Below are positions 1 to 6,311 of a stretch of 10,557 bases of DNA, piece by piece; position 1 is the stretch's first letter; the number at the start of each line of letters is the position of its first letter. The stretch is from NCBI GenBank assembly GCA_034678415.1, contig JAXDBV010000359.1, positions 1 through 10,557 of the forward strand. The letters are read 5' to 3'. Below the pieces are notes generated by a model. It saw nothing but the letters and a program-made list of their open reading frames with translations. It ran no database searches and had not been told where the DNA came from. This DNA comes from JAXDBV01 sp034678415 (lineage in GTDB: Bacteria > Bacteroidota > Bacteroidia > Bacteroidales > VadinHA17). The translations under genes were made by a program, and so were the position numbers.

Positions 1-305
1 TCCTTGATCTTGTCGAATGTGTCATCGGTTGATCCGTCGTTGACAATGATCACCTCGAAATTGTTGTAGTACAGCGACAGGAGGGTTCTGACGTTGTCAA
101 TGATGCTGCGGCTTTCGTTAAAAGCCGGGGCGATGATGGAAACCCTCGGGCTCAGGGGAGATAGGACAAGAGAGTTGTAATTGATTTAGCTGTTTTTCCT
201 TAGGTAATTGCGCAGGGCGAGGGCAGAAAACAGCCCCAGCAGGAGATAGGAGGCGAACAATATCAGCGTAAGGATAAAGATCAGATTTCCGAAAAACAAA
301 GCCAT
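1..305 (-). pseudogene. Family 2 glycosyltransferase, N-terminal part, interrupted by an in-frame TAA (partial, runs off left edge)
   Basis: The frame opens at ATG 305-303, 9 nt after the HEAT-repeat gene's stop, and encodes a hydrophobic N-terminal segment (residues 4-31) followed by the basic RNYLRKNS. Codon 40 is TAA (188-186). The same frame then continues to the window edge with a clear GT-A start: SIIAPAFNES, a helix containing NVRTLLSLYYNN, then FEVIIVNDGSTDDT. The last motif is the nucleotide-sugar-binding loop of family 2 glycosyltransferases. Spacing between membrane segment and catalytic domain looks normal, so TAA appears to replace one sense codon, probably aromatic (Tyr or Phe). 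No credible start codon lies between the stop and the GT-A core. Processive membrane GT2 enzymes polymerise polysaccharides at the inner membrane. As the fourth gene of the operon it is the likely synthase. It may be a true pseudogene, an assembly error or a readthrough product. Family assignment is firm; functional state is unknown. Confidence 0.75.
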
Positions 306-314
306 AATTATACT

Positions 315-1604
315 CTAATAAATCCTTCTGTCAAGCACATGCCTGATAATGATATTATAGTTCTTATATTCTGATTTCATCAGTTTCACGAGGGTGCTGA
401 TGCCCGTTTCCCCCATGTTTTCGATGGCTTTTGTTGCCTCGATCTGCAGTTGCACGTCGTCTTCCTTATCGAGCACCAGCCTGAGGAAGCCCAGCATCGC
501 CGGGTCGGGCATTTTGCCCATCGACCGGAGTATCTGGAGGCAGTTGGGATATTCCTCGTGTTTATACATTTTCTTCATCACCTCCAGCGTTGACCTGAAG
601 CCAAGGTCACCGGCCACTTCAATAGCCAGGTTACGGACGTGCGGATCAGGATGGCCAAGAACGTTCCTCACCTCTTCTTCGGCATTTGCCTGCTTGTATA
701 CACGCACCATCCTGAGTGCAAAGATGACGACGGTAGGATTGGGGGATTCAAGCCACTGCCTGAAGTCAGGTACAGGCAGGTCGTGCTGTACCATCAGTTC
801 ATGGAGAGTGATCTGTTCCCAGGTGGAGAACGGGCGGGTGAGGTGATGCAGGAATTCGAAGGGGTTTTCACCGCTCAGCCTTACAAGAGCGATCTGCGCT
901 TCCATACGGAGGATCTCGTTGCCCGAGTTCAGCGATTTATACATCTCATCGTTGGCATCCCTGATATTCATGAATGCCAGTTCGCGGAACCCTTTGATCC
1001 TGACATGCCACTTGCGGCTTCGTGCCTTCCTCAGGGAATCATGGTGAAGGCCCAACTGATTATACAGCCTGCTCAGCTTGATCTCGGTATCTCCTTTCAG
1101 GTTGATGCTCACATCGATCATCTGGTCGATGAGAACCTGGCGGCGGAACTTGTCTGAAGCGATGACGCGAAACTCGTCGGATATAGTATCCCCGTAAAGG
1201 TAATCCACGATGAGACCCTGGTATTTCTCCAGCAGATACTGCCTTAGTTTTTGTTCACGTTCCATGCGGGTCCTGTTGAGGAGGATGATGATGAGAAGGA
1301 TGATCATCGTGCCCGTGGAAACCATAATGGTGATAACCAATGCATTGACGAGGCTGTATGACCGGCCCAGGTACCTCACCTTCCTGAGCCACGGGCTGTC
1401 ATTGCCCAGGAACCAGTCCTGCCACACGGTGCGAATGGTATCCGGTGCGGCGGAGACAGGCGGCAACGGCGCTGCCACCATGGTATCAGCGGTAACGGCG
1501 TGAACAACGGAATTGTGTACGGCAGATGGTGCTGCCGCAACGGTGCCAATGCAGTACCAGGGCAGACACAAGAGGGGTAATATGATGATCCATGTTTTTC
1601 TCAT
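315..1604 (-). CDS. Membrane-anchored HEAT-repeat protein
   Basis: This 429-residue protein has a signal-peptide-like N-terminus (1-25, ending VAAAP), a low-complexity Ala/Val/Pro stretch (about 26-55), a probable membrane helix at about 84-109, and a soluble region of about 320 residues. The basic NRTRMEREQK after the helix suggests the C-terminal part is cytoplasmic. Residues about 195-425 form repeated helical pairs of HEAT type, with patches such as HPDPHVRNLAIEVAGDLG and LQIEATKAIENMGETG. HEAT arrays bind proteins, so an inner-membrane scaffold for the neighbouring glycosyltransferase or for the response regulator is a reasonable inference; no enzymatic motif is visible. Its ATG overlaps the YaiO gene's TGA (ATGA, 1604-1601), an AGAAGGAG run directly abuts the start, and it ends with TAG 9 nt before the glycosyltransferase. 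Translational coupling is likely. Confidence 0.88.
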   Translation of the reverse strand: MRKTWIIILPLLCLPWYCIGTVAAAPSAVHNSVVHAVTADTMVAAPLPPVSAAPDTIRTVWQDWFLGNDSPWLRKVRYLGRSYSLVNALVITIMVSTGTMIILLIIILLNRTRMEREQKLRQYLLEKYQGLIVDYLYGDTISDEFRVIASDKFRRQVLIDQMIDVSINLKGDTEIKLSRLYNQLGLHHDSLRKARSRKWHVRIKGFRELAFMNIRDANDEMYKSLNSGNEILRMEAQIALVRLSGENPFEFLHHLTRPFSTWEQITLHELMVQHDLPVPDFRQWLESPNPTVVIFALRMVRVYKQANAEEEVRNVLGHPDPHVRNLAIEVAGDLGFRSTLEVMKKMYKHEEYPNCLQILRSMGKMPDPAMLGFLRLVLDKEDDVQLQIEATKAIENMGETGISTLVKLMKSEYKNYNIIIRHVLDRRIY

Positions 1605-2863
1605 CTCCTTCTGCCAACGGAACAGATCATGTTGAGGCTGCCGTCGAACCTGTTGCGTTGTACGGATTCTGCGTATTCCTCACGGGAGTATCCTATGCCG
1701 GCCCGGATAGATATGGTGCGGGTGATGGAAGCAAAATAGGCGATCCTTGCCGTGTAGGCACTGAGACGGCTCAAATCGGTCTCTATATCGAAGGGTTCAT
1801 CGGGTGCAGTACCCATACCGGCCGTCAGCTGCAGGTAATCGGTATCGTTAAGATACCTCCTGCCCGTGAGATAGAGGGAGGTGGTGATACCCTGATCCTT
1901 GAAATAAAAATAGATCTTGGATGAAAACCAGTAATTGCCAGTGTATTTCTCACCCGAGATGCCGGCAATGAATATGTGCCTGTTGAAATAGTAGTAATTC
2001 ATTCCTGCCGAGGCGACCCATCCGTGGGGAAATGAATGCCATACTTCGGCTGCCAGCCGGTGCCTGGGGAAATATTTCCCGGGGCTGAACGCATACGACA
2101 GCCATGCATAGTCCTTTTCAGATAGCCTGGGGTATGCCTCTCCCTCGAACTGTACTTCAGTGGCACGTATTTCCGGTGTGGTGCCGGCATGGAGGTTGCC
2201 CACATTGATGCTGCCGATGATTCTTCCCGGTTTCAGGAGGTAACCGGCTCCCAGCTGAAATACCTGCCAGAACCTTTGATACGGTTCAGAGAACGTGTCG
2301 AAGTAATACCCGGCTCTGATATCTGTTTTAGATGTTATGACGGTATCAGGGGGCAGGGCATGTGTGGTATCTGCAGGCCGTTCAGCCGGTTCGTCGGCGG
2401 GTATGTCAGCCGTGTCGGGCAAGGGGATAGCCGCCAGCACATATTCAGCCTTAAAGCGTACAGTATCATCATCAGGGAAGAGGGTGAGCATGCGGTTGGT
2501 GACCTCTCTTGTCAGGCTGTCATTTCCCGCCCACAATGCCACATCTATCCGGGCTTCTGCGGCATCCCGGTTGGCCGTTTCATGGGCTATCAGGGAATCG
2601 AGGATGGCTGCTGCAGGTTCATACTCTTCCTGCCAGGCATATACACGCGCAAGGAGTATCCAGGCATCGCCATAGGAAGGGAATGAATCGAGCAGTAAAA
2701 GAAGGTCCTGTCGGGCCTGGCCGTGATATCCTTCATGGGCGAGAGTTCGTATCCTGGCATATTCCGTTTCCGGGTATATCCTGTCTTGTGCAGGAGCCAC
2801 CAGCGTGGAGAGATAGCTCACTGATGCTGTCAGCAGGAGACACAAGAGAACATGACTGCGCAT
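1601..2863 (-). CDS. TPR-containing YaiO-family outer-membrane beta-barrel protein
   Basis: This is a 420-residue protein with a signal peptide (1-25, cleavage near APA-QD). TPR-like helical pairs follow at about 32-145 (for example SYGDAWILLARVYAWQEEYEPA), then a Pro/Asp/Thr-rich linker (about 148-175). The C-terminal barrel (about 180-420) has alternating aromatic and polar strands such as DIRAGYYFDTFSE, YWFSSKIYFYFK and IRAGIGYSREEY. This order matches the YaiO outer-membrane family. In E. coli, yaiO lies with the GT2 gene yaiP and the deacetylase gene yaiS, so a role in assembling or exporting a glycan is a fair inference. The gene follows the response regulator after 3 nt and overlaps the HEAT gene by 4 nt. 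One oddity is the end SVGRRR, which lacks the terminal aromatic residue usual in barrel proteins. Confidence 0.85.
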   Translation of the reverse strand: MRSHVLLCLLLTASVSYLSTLVAPAQDRIYPETEYARIRTLAHEGYHGQARQDLLLLLDSFPSYGDAWILLARVYAWQEEYEPAAAILDSLIAHETANRDAAEARIDVALWAGNDSLTREVTNRMLTLFPDDDTVRFKAEYVLAAIPLPDTADIPADEPAERPADTTHALPPDTVITSKTDIRAGYYFDTFSEPYQRFWQVFQLGAGYLLKPGRIIGSINVGNLHAGTTPEIRATEVQFEGEAYPRLSEKDYAWLSYAFSPGKYFPRHRLAAEVWHSFPHGWVASAGMNYYYFNRHIFIAGISGEKYTGNYWFSSKIYFYFKDQGITTSLYLTGRRYLNDTDYLQLTAGMGTAPDEPFDIETDLSRLSAYTARIAYFASITRTISIRAGIGYSREEYAESVQRNRFDGSLNMICSVGRRR

Positions 2864-2866
2864 GAA

Positions 2867-3241
2867 TTATTTGTTTAGCAACAACCGGATCTTATTTACC
2901 AGTATATTCGCATCGATAGGTTTGACAATATAGTCATTGATCCCCAGATCACCGGCGCGTTTTATCATCTGCGGGTCGCTGAACGCAGAGACTATGATAA
3001 CCGGTGTGTCTTTCTTCAGGTCGGTCCGCACGAATTCAACCAGTTCCAGTCCGCTGTGGTAGGGAAGATGAATATCCACAAGCAGGAGGTCATAGTCATT
3101 GTTACGAAGCATATCCATGGCCTCATTGCCGTCAGCGGCAATGGCGGTTGCATACCCGTTCTTGCCAAGGATCACCGAGAGGGCTTTCATGGCAAGGGTG
3201 TTATCTTCGCAAATAAGTATTTTCATGGGGGTCTGACTCAT
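2867..3241 (-). CDS. Single-domain (CheY-like) response regulator
   Basis: This 124-residue protein is a receiver domain only. It keeps the acidic pair E12/D13, the phospho-acceptor D56 (in LLLVDIHLPYHSGLEL), the S85 switch position (VIIVSAF) and K107-P108 (DYIVKP). No output domain follows, so it must act by protein contact or as a phosphorelay intermediate. ATG 3241 is preferred over the internal Met6 because GGAG lies 8 nt upstream (3253-3250). It opens the operon with the YaiO, HEAT and GT2 genes; its TAA is 3 nt from the YaiO ATG. Control of polysaccharide synthesis by a phosphorylated receiver is an inference from this context. No histidine kinase is present in the window, so the partner is unknown. 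Confidence 0.92.
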   Translation of the reverse strand: MSQTPMKILICEDNTLAMKALSVILGKNGYATAIAADGNEAMDMLRNNDYDLLLVDIHLPYHSGLELVEFVRTDLKKDTPVIIVSAFSDPQMIKRAGDLGINDYIVKPIDANILVNKIRLLLNK

Positions 3242-3367
3242 TCAATAATCTCCGATCATAACCTTGTCTGCCATCAGGTATCCCGGACGTGTGAAGGCGG
3301 CAGTATCACGGCAATGAAGGCATATACCTGGTGCTGCGTTACACACGGATTTCAGGAATGGTGTCAT
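3242..3367 (-). CDS. Possible 41-codon leader ORF upstream of the response regulator
   Basis: An ATG at 3367-3365 opens 41 codons ending with TGA at 3244-3242, directly abutting the response-regulator ATG and in the same frame. The peptide begins MTPFLKSVCNAAPG and contains a CLHC pair. It starts just downstream of the candidate -7 element at 3388-3381 and has no Shine-Dalgarno site. It could be a translated leader or merely a chance open frame in a 5' untranslated region. No family is recognised and confidence is low. Confidence 0.2.
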   Translation of the reverse strand: MTPFLKSVCNAAPGICLHCRDTAAFTRPGYLMADKVMIGDY

Positions 3368-3380
3368 TTGAAAGGTCAGA

Positions 3381-3388
3381 CAAATATA
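3381..3388 (-). promoter_or_regulatory. Candidate -7 promoter element for the response-regulator/YaiO/HEAT/GT2 operon
   Basis: On the minus strand this reads TATATTTG, a full match to the Bacteroidota -7 consensus TAnnTTTG, within an AT-rich stretch upstream of the response regulator. No clear -33 TTTG was found at the usual spacing. A start near 3374 would give a leader of about 130 nt. It is the only good match in the 204-bp gap between the symporter and this operon. Confidence 0.4.
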
Positions 3389-3445
3389 TTTATAATTATA
3401 CGAAATTCATATGTAAAAGGTTGGTAAAATACCTGAAAATTAACA

Positions 3446-4657
3446 CTACACCTTAACCGGTTCTCCCTCAGTTTTTGCGATCATAGAAGCCACTGTGGTG
3501 TCGGCAAGAATATTCACCGAGGTTCTTAACATATCGAGGGGGCGATCGACGGCCAGGATAAGGCCCACACCCTCCAGGGGCAGACCGACGGCTGTCAGAA
3601 CGATTGTTATGGTGACCAGTCCGGCCATCGGTATACCCGCTGCACCGATCGCTGCAAGCGCCGCCGTGATCACGGCAATGATCTGCTGACCGATGGTAAG
3701 CTCAATGCCGTATGCCTGGGCAATGAACATGGCGGCAACGATTTCATATAATGCAGTGCCATTCATGTTGATAGTAGCCCCCAGGGGAAGAGTAAAACCG
3801 CTGATCTTTTTTGAAACACCACAATTTTCTTCAGCACATTGCATGGCAACGGGCAAGGTGGCATTGGAAGAGGCTGTGCTGAGCGCCATGAGCCATGCAG
3901 CACCAACACCTTTATATTGTTTGAAAGGATTAACCCGTGCAAAAAAATACATGATCAGCGGAAGGGAAATCACGGCATGTATGACCAGTCCGACGGTGAC
4001 CACTCCCATGTAGACCAGCAGTTTTTTCCCGACGGCCAGGGGATCCGACTGGGAGGCAACCTGGTAAGCCACAATGGCAAAGATACCCAGGGGTGCAAAT
4101 CGTATAATAAACTGCGTAATCAGCATCATCACATCAAAGGCACCGGCAAAGAAATCGGTCATCTGCAGACGGTATTTTTCCGACAGCTGGTTGATAAATA
4201 TGCCAAACAGGATACCGAAGAATATTACCGATAATGTGTTGCTCTGAGCCATGGCCATAATTACATTATCGGGAATAATTCCTATTAATATGTCCTTGAT
4301 AGATCGTTGCTGCAAGCCGAGAGTTGAAATGCTCTCCTGCAACCCGATGTTGGCCCCTACACCGGGTTTGATAATATTGACCAGTATCAATCCTGTGGCG
4401 CTGGCAACAAGAAGCATTCCTGCATACAGCAGTATGGTTTTTAGTCCGACCCTTCCGAGGTTACCGCTTGAACCAATATTTGTTACACCGGAGATCATTG
4501 AAAAAAGAATCAGGGGGATGACCACCATTTTCAGGGCACGCAGAAATACGTCCCCTGCCCAGCTGATCCAGGGAACATAATCCTTTAACAGGAGTCCGAA
4601 AGGGATACCAACAACCAGGGCGATCAGTATCTGCCAGTGTAAAGCGATTTTCTTCAT
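3446..4657 (-). CDS. Dicarboxylate/amino acid:cation symporter (DAACS, glutamate/aspartate type)
   Basis: This is a multi-pass inner-membrane transporter of 403 residues from the preferred start. It shows the family hallmarks: the Ser-rich HP1 tip STASSNATLP (about 260-269), the TM7 motif NMNGTALYE (297-305), a Gly/Pro HP2 loop (GAAGIPMAG) and the TM8 signature DRPLDMLRTSVNILAD. In the 403-residue numbering D375, R378, N382 and D386 match residues that bind substrate or cation in GltPh. The TM8 arginine predicts an acidic substrate such as glutamate, aspartate or a C4-dicarboxylate, driven by Na+ or H+. The frame stays open to an ATG at 4720, but the family start MKKIALHWQI at 4657 is preferred: the extra 21 residues are Cys/Phe-rich and not family-like. 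It stands alone between the SusD gene and the operon, and ends in TAG. Confidence 0.93.
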   Translation of the reverse strand: MKKIALHWQILIALVVGIPFGLLLKDYVPWISWAGDVFLRALKMVVIPLILFSMISGVTNIGSSGNLGRVGLKTILLYAGMLLVASATGLILVNIIKPGVGANIGLQESISTLGLQQRSIKDILIGIIPDNVIMAMAQSNTLSVIFFGILFGIFINQLSEKYRLQMTDFFAGAFDVMMLITQFIIRFAPLGIFAIVAYQVASQSDPLAVGKKLLVYMGVVTVGLVIHAVISLPLIMYFFARVNPFKQYKGVGAAWLMALSTASSNATLPVAMQCAEENCGVSKKISGFTLPLGATINMNGTALYEIVAAMFIAQAYGIELTIGQQIIAVITAALAAIGAAGIPMAGLVTITIVLTAVGLPLEGVGLILAVDRPLDMLRTSVNILADTTVASMIAKTEGEPVKV

Positions 4658-4676
4658 TTGTCCGCGAAATAATCTG

Positions 4677-4684
4677 CAATAATA
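4677..4684 (-). promoter_or_regulatory. Weak candidate -7 element for the symporter
   Basis: The minus strand reads TATTATTG, seven of eight matches to TAnnTTTG, after a T-rich stretch. It would start transcription near 4670, about 13 nt before the preferred ATG at 4657. If real, it excludes the longer start at 4720. No convincing -33 element is seen. Confidence 0.22.
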
Positions 4685-4748
4685 GCAAGAAAAAATAAAA
4701 GAATGCTTTTCAGGGTTCATGAATCCATGTAAAGCGGCTCATGCATCC

Positions 4749-4764
4749 ACGGGGTAAAACCCGT
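4749..4764 (-). terminator. Small hairpin downstream of the SusD-like gene
   Basis: ACGGG and CCCGT form a five-pair stem around a six-base loop, 46 nt beyond the SusD-like stop codon. No T-tract follows, so an intrinsic terminator is doubtful. It is the only hairpin noted between the SusD-like and symporter genes. Confidence 0.2.
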
Positions 4765-4809
4765 AAAGGTATCGAGGGGTATCGGTAACTGTATTGGGGA
4801 GCCGGTATA

Positions 4810-6240
4810 TTAGGACCAGCCTCCTTTAGAGGTATTCTTGCCGTCGGCCCGGATGACACCGCCAAAGGTGTAACGTGGGATTTTGAGCACATCCTGTTCC
4901 TGGAAGGGTATAGGAAAATGGAGCGGGGTGCCCTTCTGAAGCATATCCCTGCGTCGCATATCAAAGAAGGAGATACCCATACCACTGAATATCAGTTCGA
5001 TATCTCTTTCATAGAAGATGGCATCGAGTACCGACTGGAGGTCGGCGCTGTTGTTCAGCGGGGGGAGGGCGCCCCGTACAGTTCTTGAGCCGCTGTTTAT
5101 CAGGGCGATCGCTGCCTCAAGGTCGCCCGTCCGTGCCAGCGCTTCGGCCAGTATCAGGAGGTTCTCCTCCTTCAGGAAGGTGGGGACCGGTCCCAGCCGC
5201 GTCTGGAGCCAGGTATCGTATCGTTTGTAACTGTTGGGTGAGAAATGGTAATAACCCCGCGCTGGATCGAAAAAATTATACCGCAAGTATTCGAAATCGG
5301 AGTCCAGCCGGGCATCGCTGCTTGAGGCCTGCCCGGGATCGGTGCCATCGGACGGCCAGCGTGCCGGGTAACCGGGGTCCATCAGGCGGATGATGCGATG
5401 ATCAATCCTTACCCATCCGTTCTTATCGGTACCATATGATTTGTAGGAGTCGAGCCATTTATCGGAGGTAGTTGAGATCTCAAGATCGGCATCAATACCG
5501 TTGTCGGCGTGCTCAAGAATGGTGGTCCACGGCAGTTCGGTATTATCCTCAGCGTTTCTGGGGCTATAGATGAGGATCCTGGCTGCAAAGGCGTTGGCCA
5601 GCTGTTTTAGCATATCCTGGTTTACCGTCATACCGCTGACAAAGTCGGAGGGAAGCACGAACATTTTATTGGAACAGATATCGATACACTGGTTTAGTGA
5701 CTCGATGGCGGCAAGGATAATATTATTATAGGGGGAGAGGGTGGTGTAATTGGTTGGTGTCGTTTCTTTGACAATGACAGCCCGGTCGAAGCACAGTCCG
5801 AGGTATCCCAGGCTTATACCCTGGATGAAACGACCCCATGCCTTCATCATGTCAGGGTTCATGTCCTGTTCATCGTAGGAGAATGTGGCTCCAAAGGAGA
5901 TGAGTCCCAGCACATCGTTGGCATAGGTCAGGCTGTGGTACAGGTCGGAATACAGATCGGTGACATCGACTCCCCGTGTACCGGTGGACAGTTCAACACG
6001 GGGTTCATCGGACAGACGGGGACCAACCTCACCCCATGAGGTGGTGGTCTGGTCGGCCATGCTCGATAATGCGATGGCAGCGGCATCGGATGACTGGGTA
6101 ATGTTGTGCCATAGCATGAACAGGTCGCCCCTGGCAGGGATATCGGTCAGATCGGGCAGGCCCGGGTTGTCCACATCAAGATCCAGGCAGCTGTTCAGAA
6201 AGAATATGGCAGGGAGGAGAAGGAATATTTTTTTCATCAT
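4810..6240 (-). CDS. RagB/SusD-family outer-membrane lipoprotein, without an adjacent SusC
   Basis: This 476-residue protein has a lipoprotein signal (MMKKIFLLLP..., lipobox LNSC with Cys18) followed by an acidic LDLDVDNP, compatible with surface export in Bacteroidota. The helical body contains the usual N-terminal SusD region (about 50-240) and the C-terminal signature: LILAEALARTGDLEAAIALIN, then ERDIELIFSGMGISFFDMRRRDML and FPIPFQEQDVLKIP. Length is normal for the family. SusD-type proteins capture glycans or peptides at the cell surface and cap a SusC TonB-dependent channel, which is normally encoded immediately upstream. Here the upstream gene is the SpoIIE sensor and the downstream gene is a symporter, so this is an orphan. 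A strong -7 match lies 28 nt upstream. Ligand and partner channel are not predictable from the window. Confidence 0.9.
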   Translation of the reverse strand: MMKKIFLLLPAIFFLNSCLDLDVDNPGLPDLTDIPARGDLFMLWHNITQSSDAAAIALSSMADQTTTSWGEVGPRLSDEPRVELSTGTRGVDVTDLYSDLYHSLTYANDVLGLISFGATFSYDEQDMNPDMMKAWGRFIQGISLGYLGLCFDRAVIVKETTPTNYTTLSPYNNIILAAIESLNQCIDICSNKMFVLPSDFVSGMTVNQDMLKQLANAFAARILIYSPRNAEDNTELPWTTILEHADNGIDADLEISTTSDKWLDSYKSYGTDKNGWVRIDHRIIRLMDPGYPARWPSDGTDPGQASSSDARLDSDFEYLRYNFFDPARGYYHFSPNSYKRYDTWLQTRLGPVPTFLKEENLLILAEALARTGDLEAAIALINSGSRTVRGALPPLNNSADLQSVLDAIFYERDIELIFSGMGISFFDMRRRDMLQKGTPLHFPIPFQEQDVLKIPRYTFGGVIRADGKNTSKGGWS

Positions 6241-6267
6241 TCAAACGGTATTTGTATAAAAACCATA

Positions 6268-6275
6268 CAAAAATA
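6268..6275 (-). promoter_or_regulatory. Candidate -7 promoter element for the SusD-like gene
   Basis: TATTTTTG on the minus strand is a full TAnnTTTG match. Predicted initiation near 6262 gives a leader of about 20 nt before ATG 6240. The 71-bp gap after the sensor gene is otherwise AT-rich, apart from the palindrome ACCGGCCGGT at 6303-6312. A clear -33 TTTG is absent. Confidence 0.45.
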
Positions 6276-6311
6276 CATTATTTGGATCAGTCAGCCGCAG
6301 GCACCGGCCGG

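Noticed and set aside
3423..3433. GGTAAAATACC hairpin downstream of the symporter
   Set aside because: The stem is only four pairs with a three-base loop and no adequate T-tract, which is too weak to call a terminator.
4658..4720. Longer start for the symporter at ATG 4720
   Set aside because: The added residues are Cys/Phe-rich and unlike the family, whose usual N-terminus begins at the internal MKKIALHWQI. A possible -7 element also lies within the extension.
4717..4812. A 30-codon in-frame extension of the SusD-like protein beyond its TAA, up to TGA at 4719
   Set aside because: The protein already has its complete C-terminal SusD signature and a normal length. The extension has no recognisable similarity, and a 30-codon open run is common by chance.
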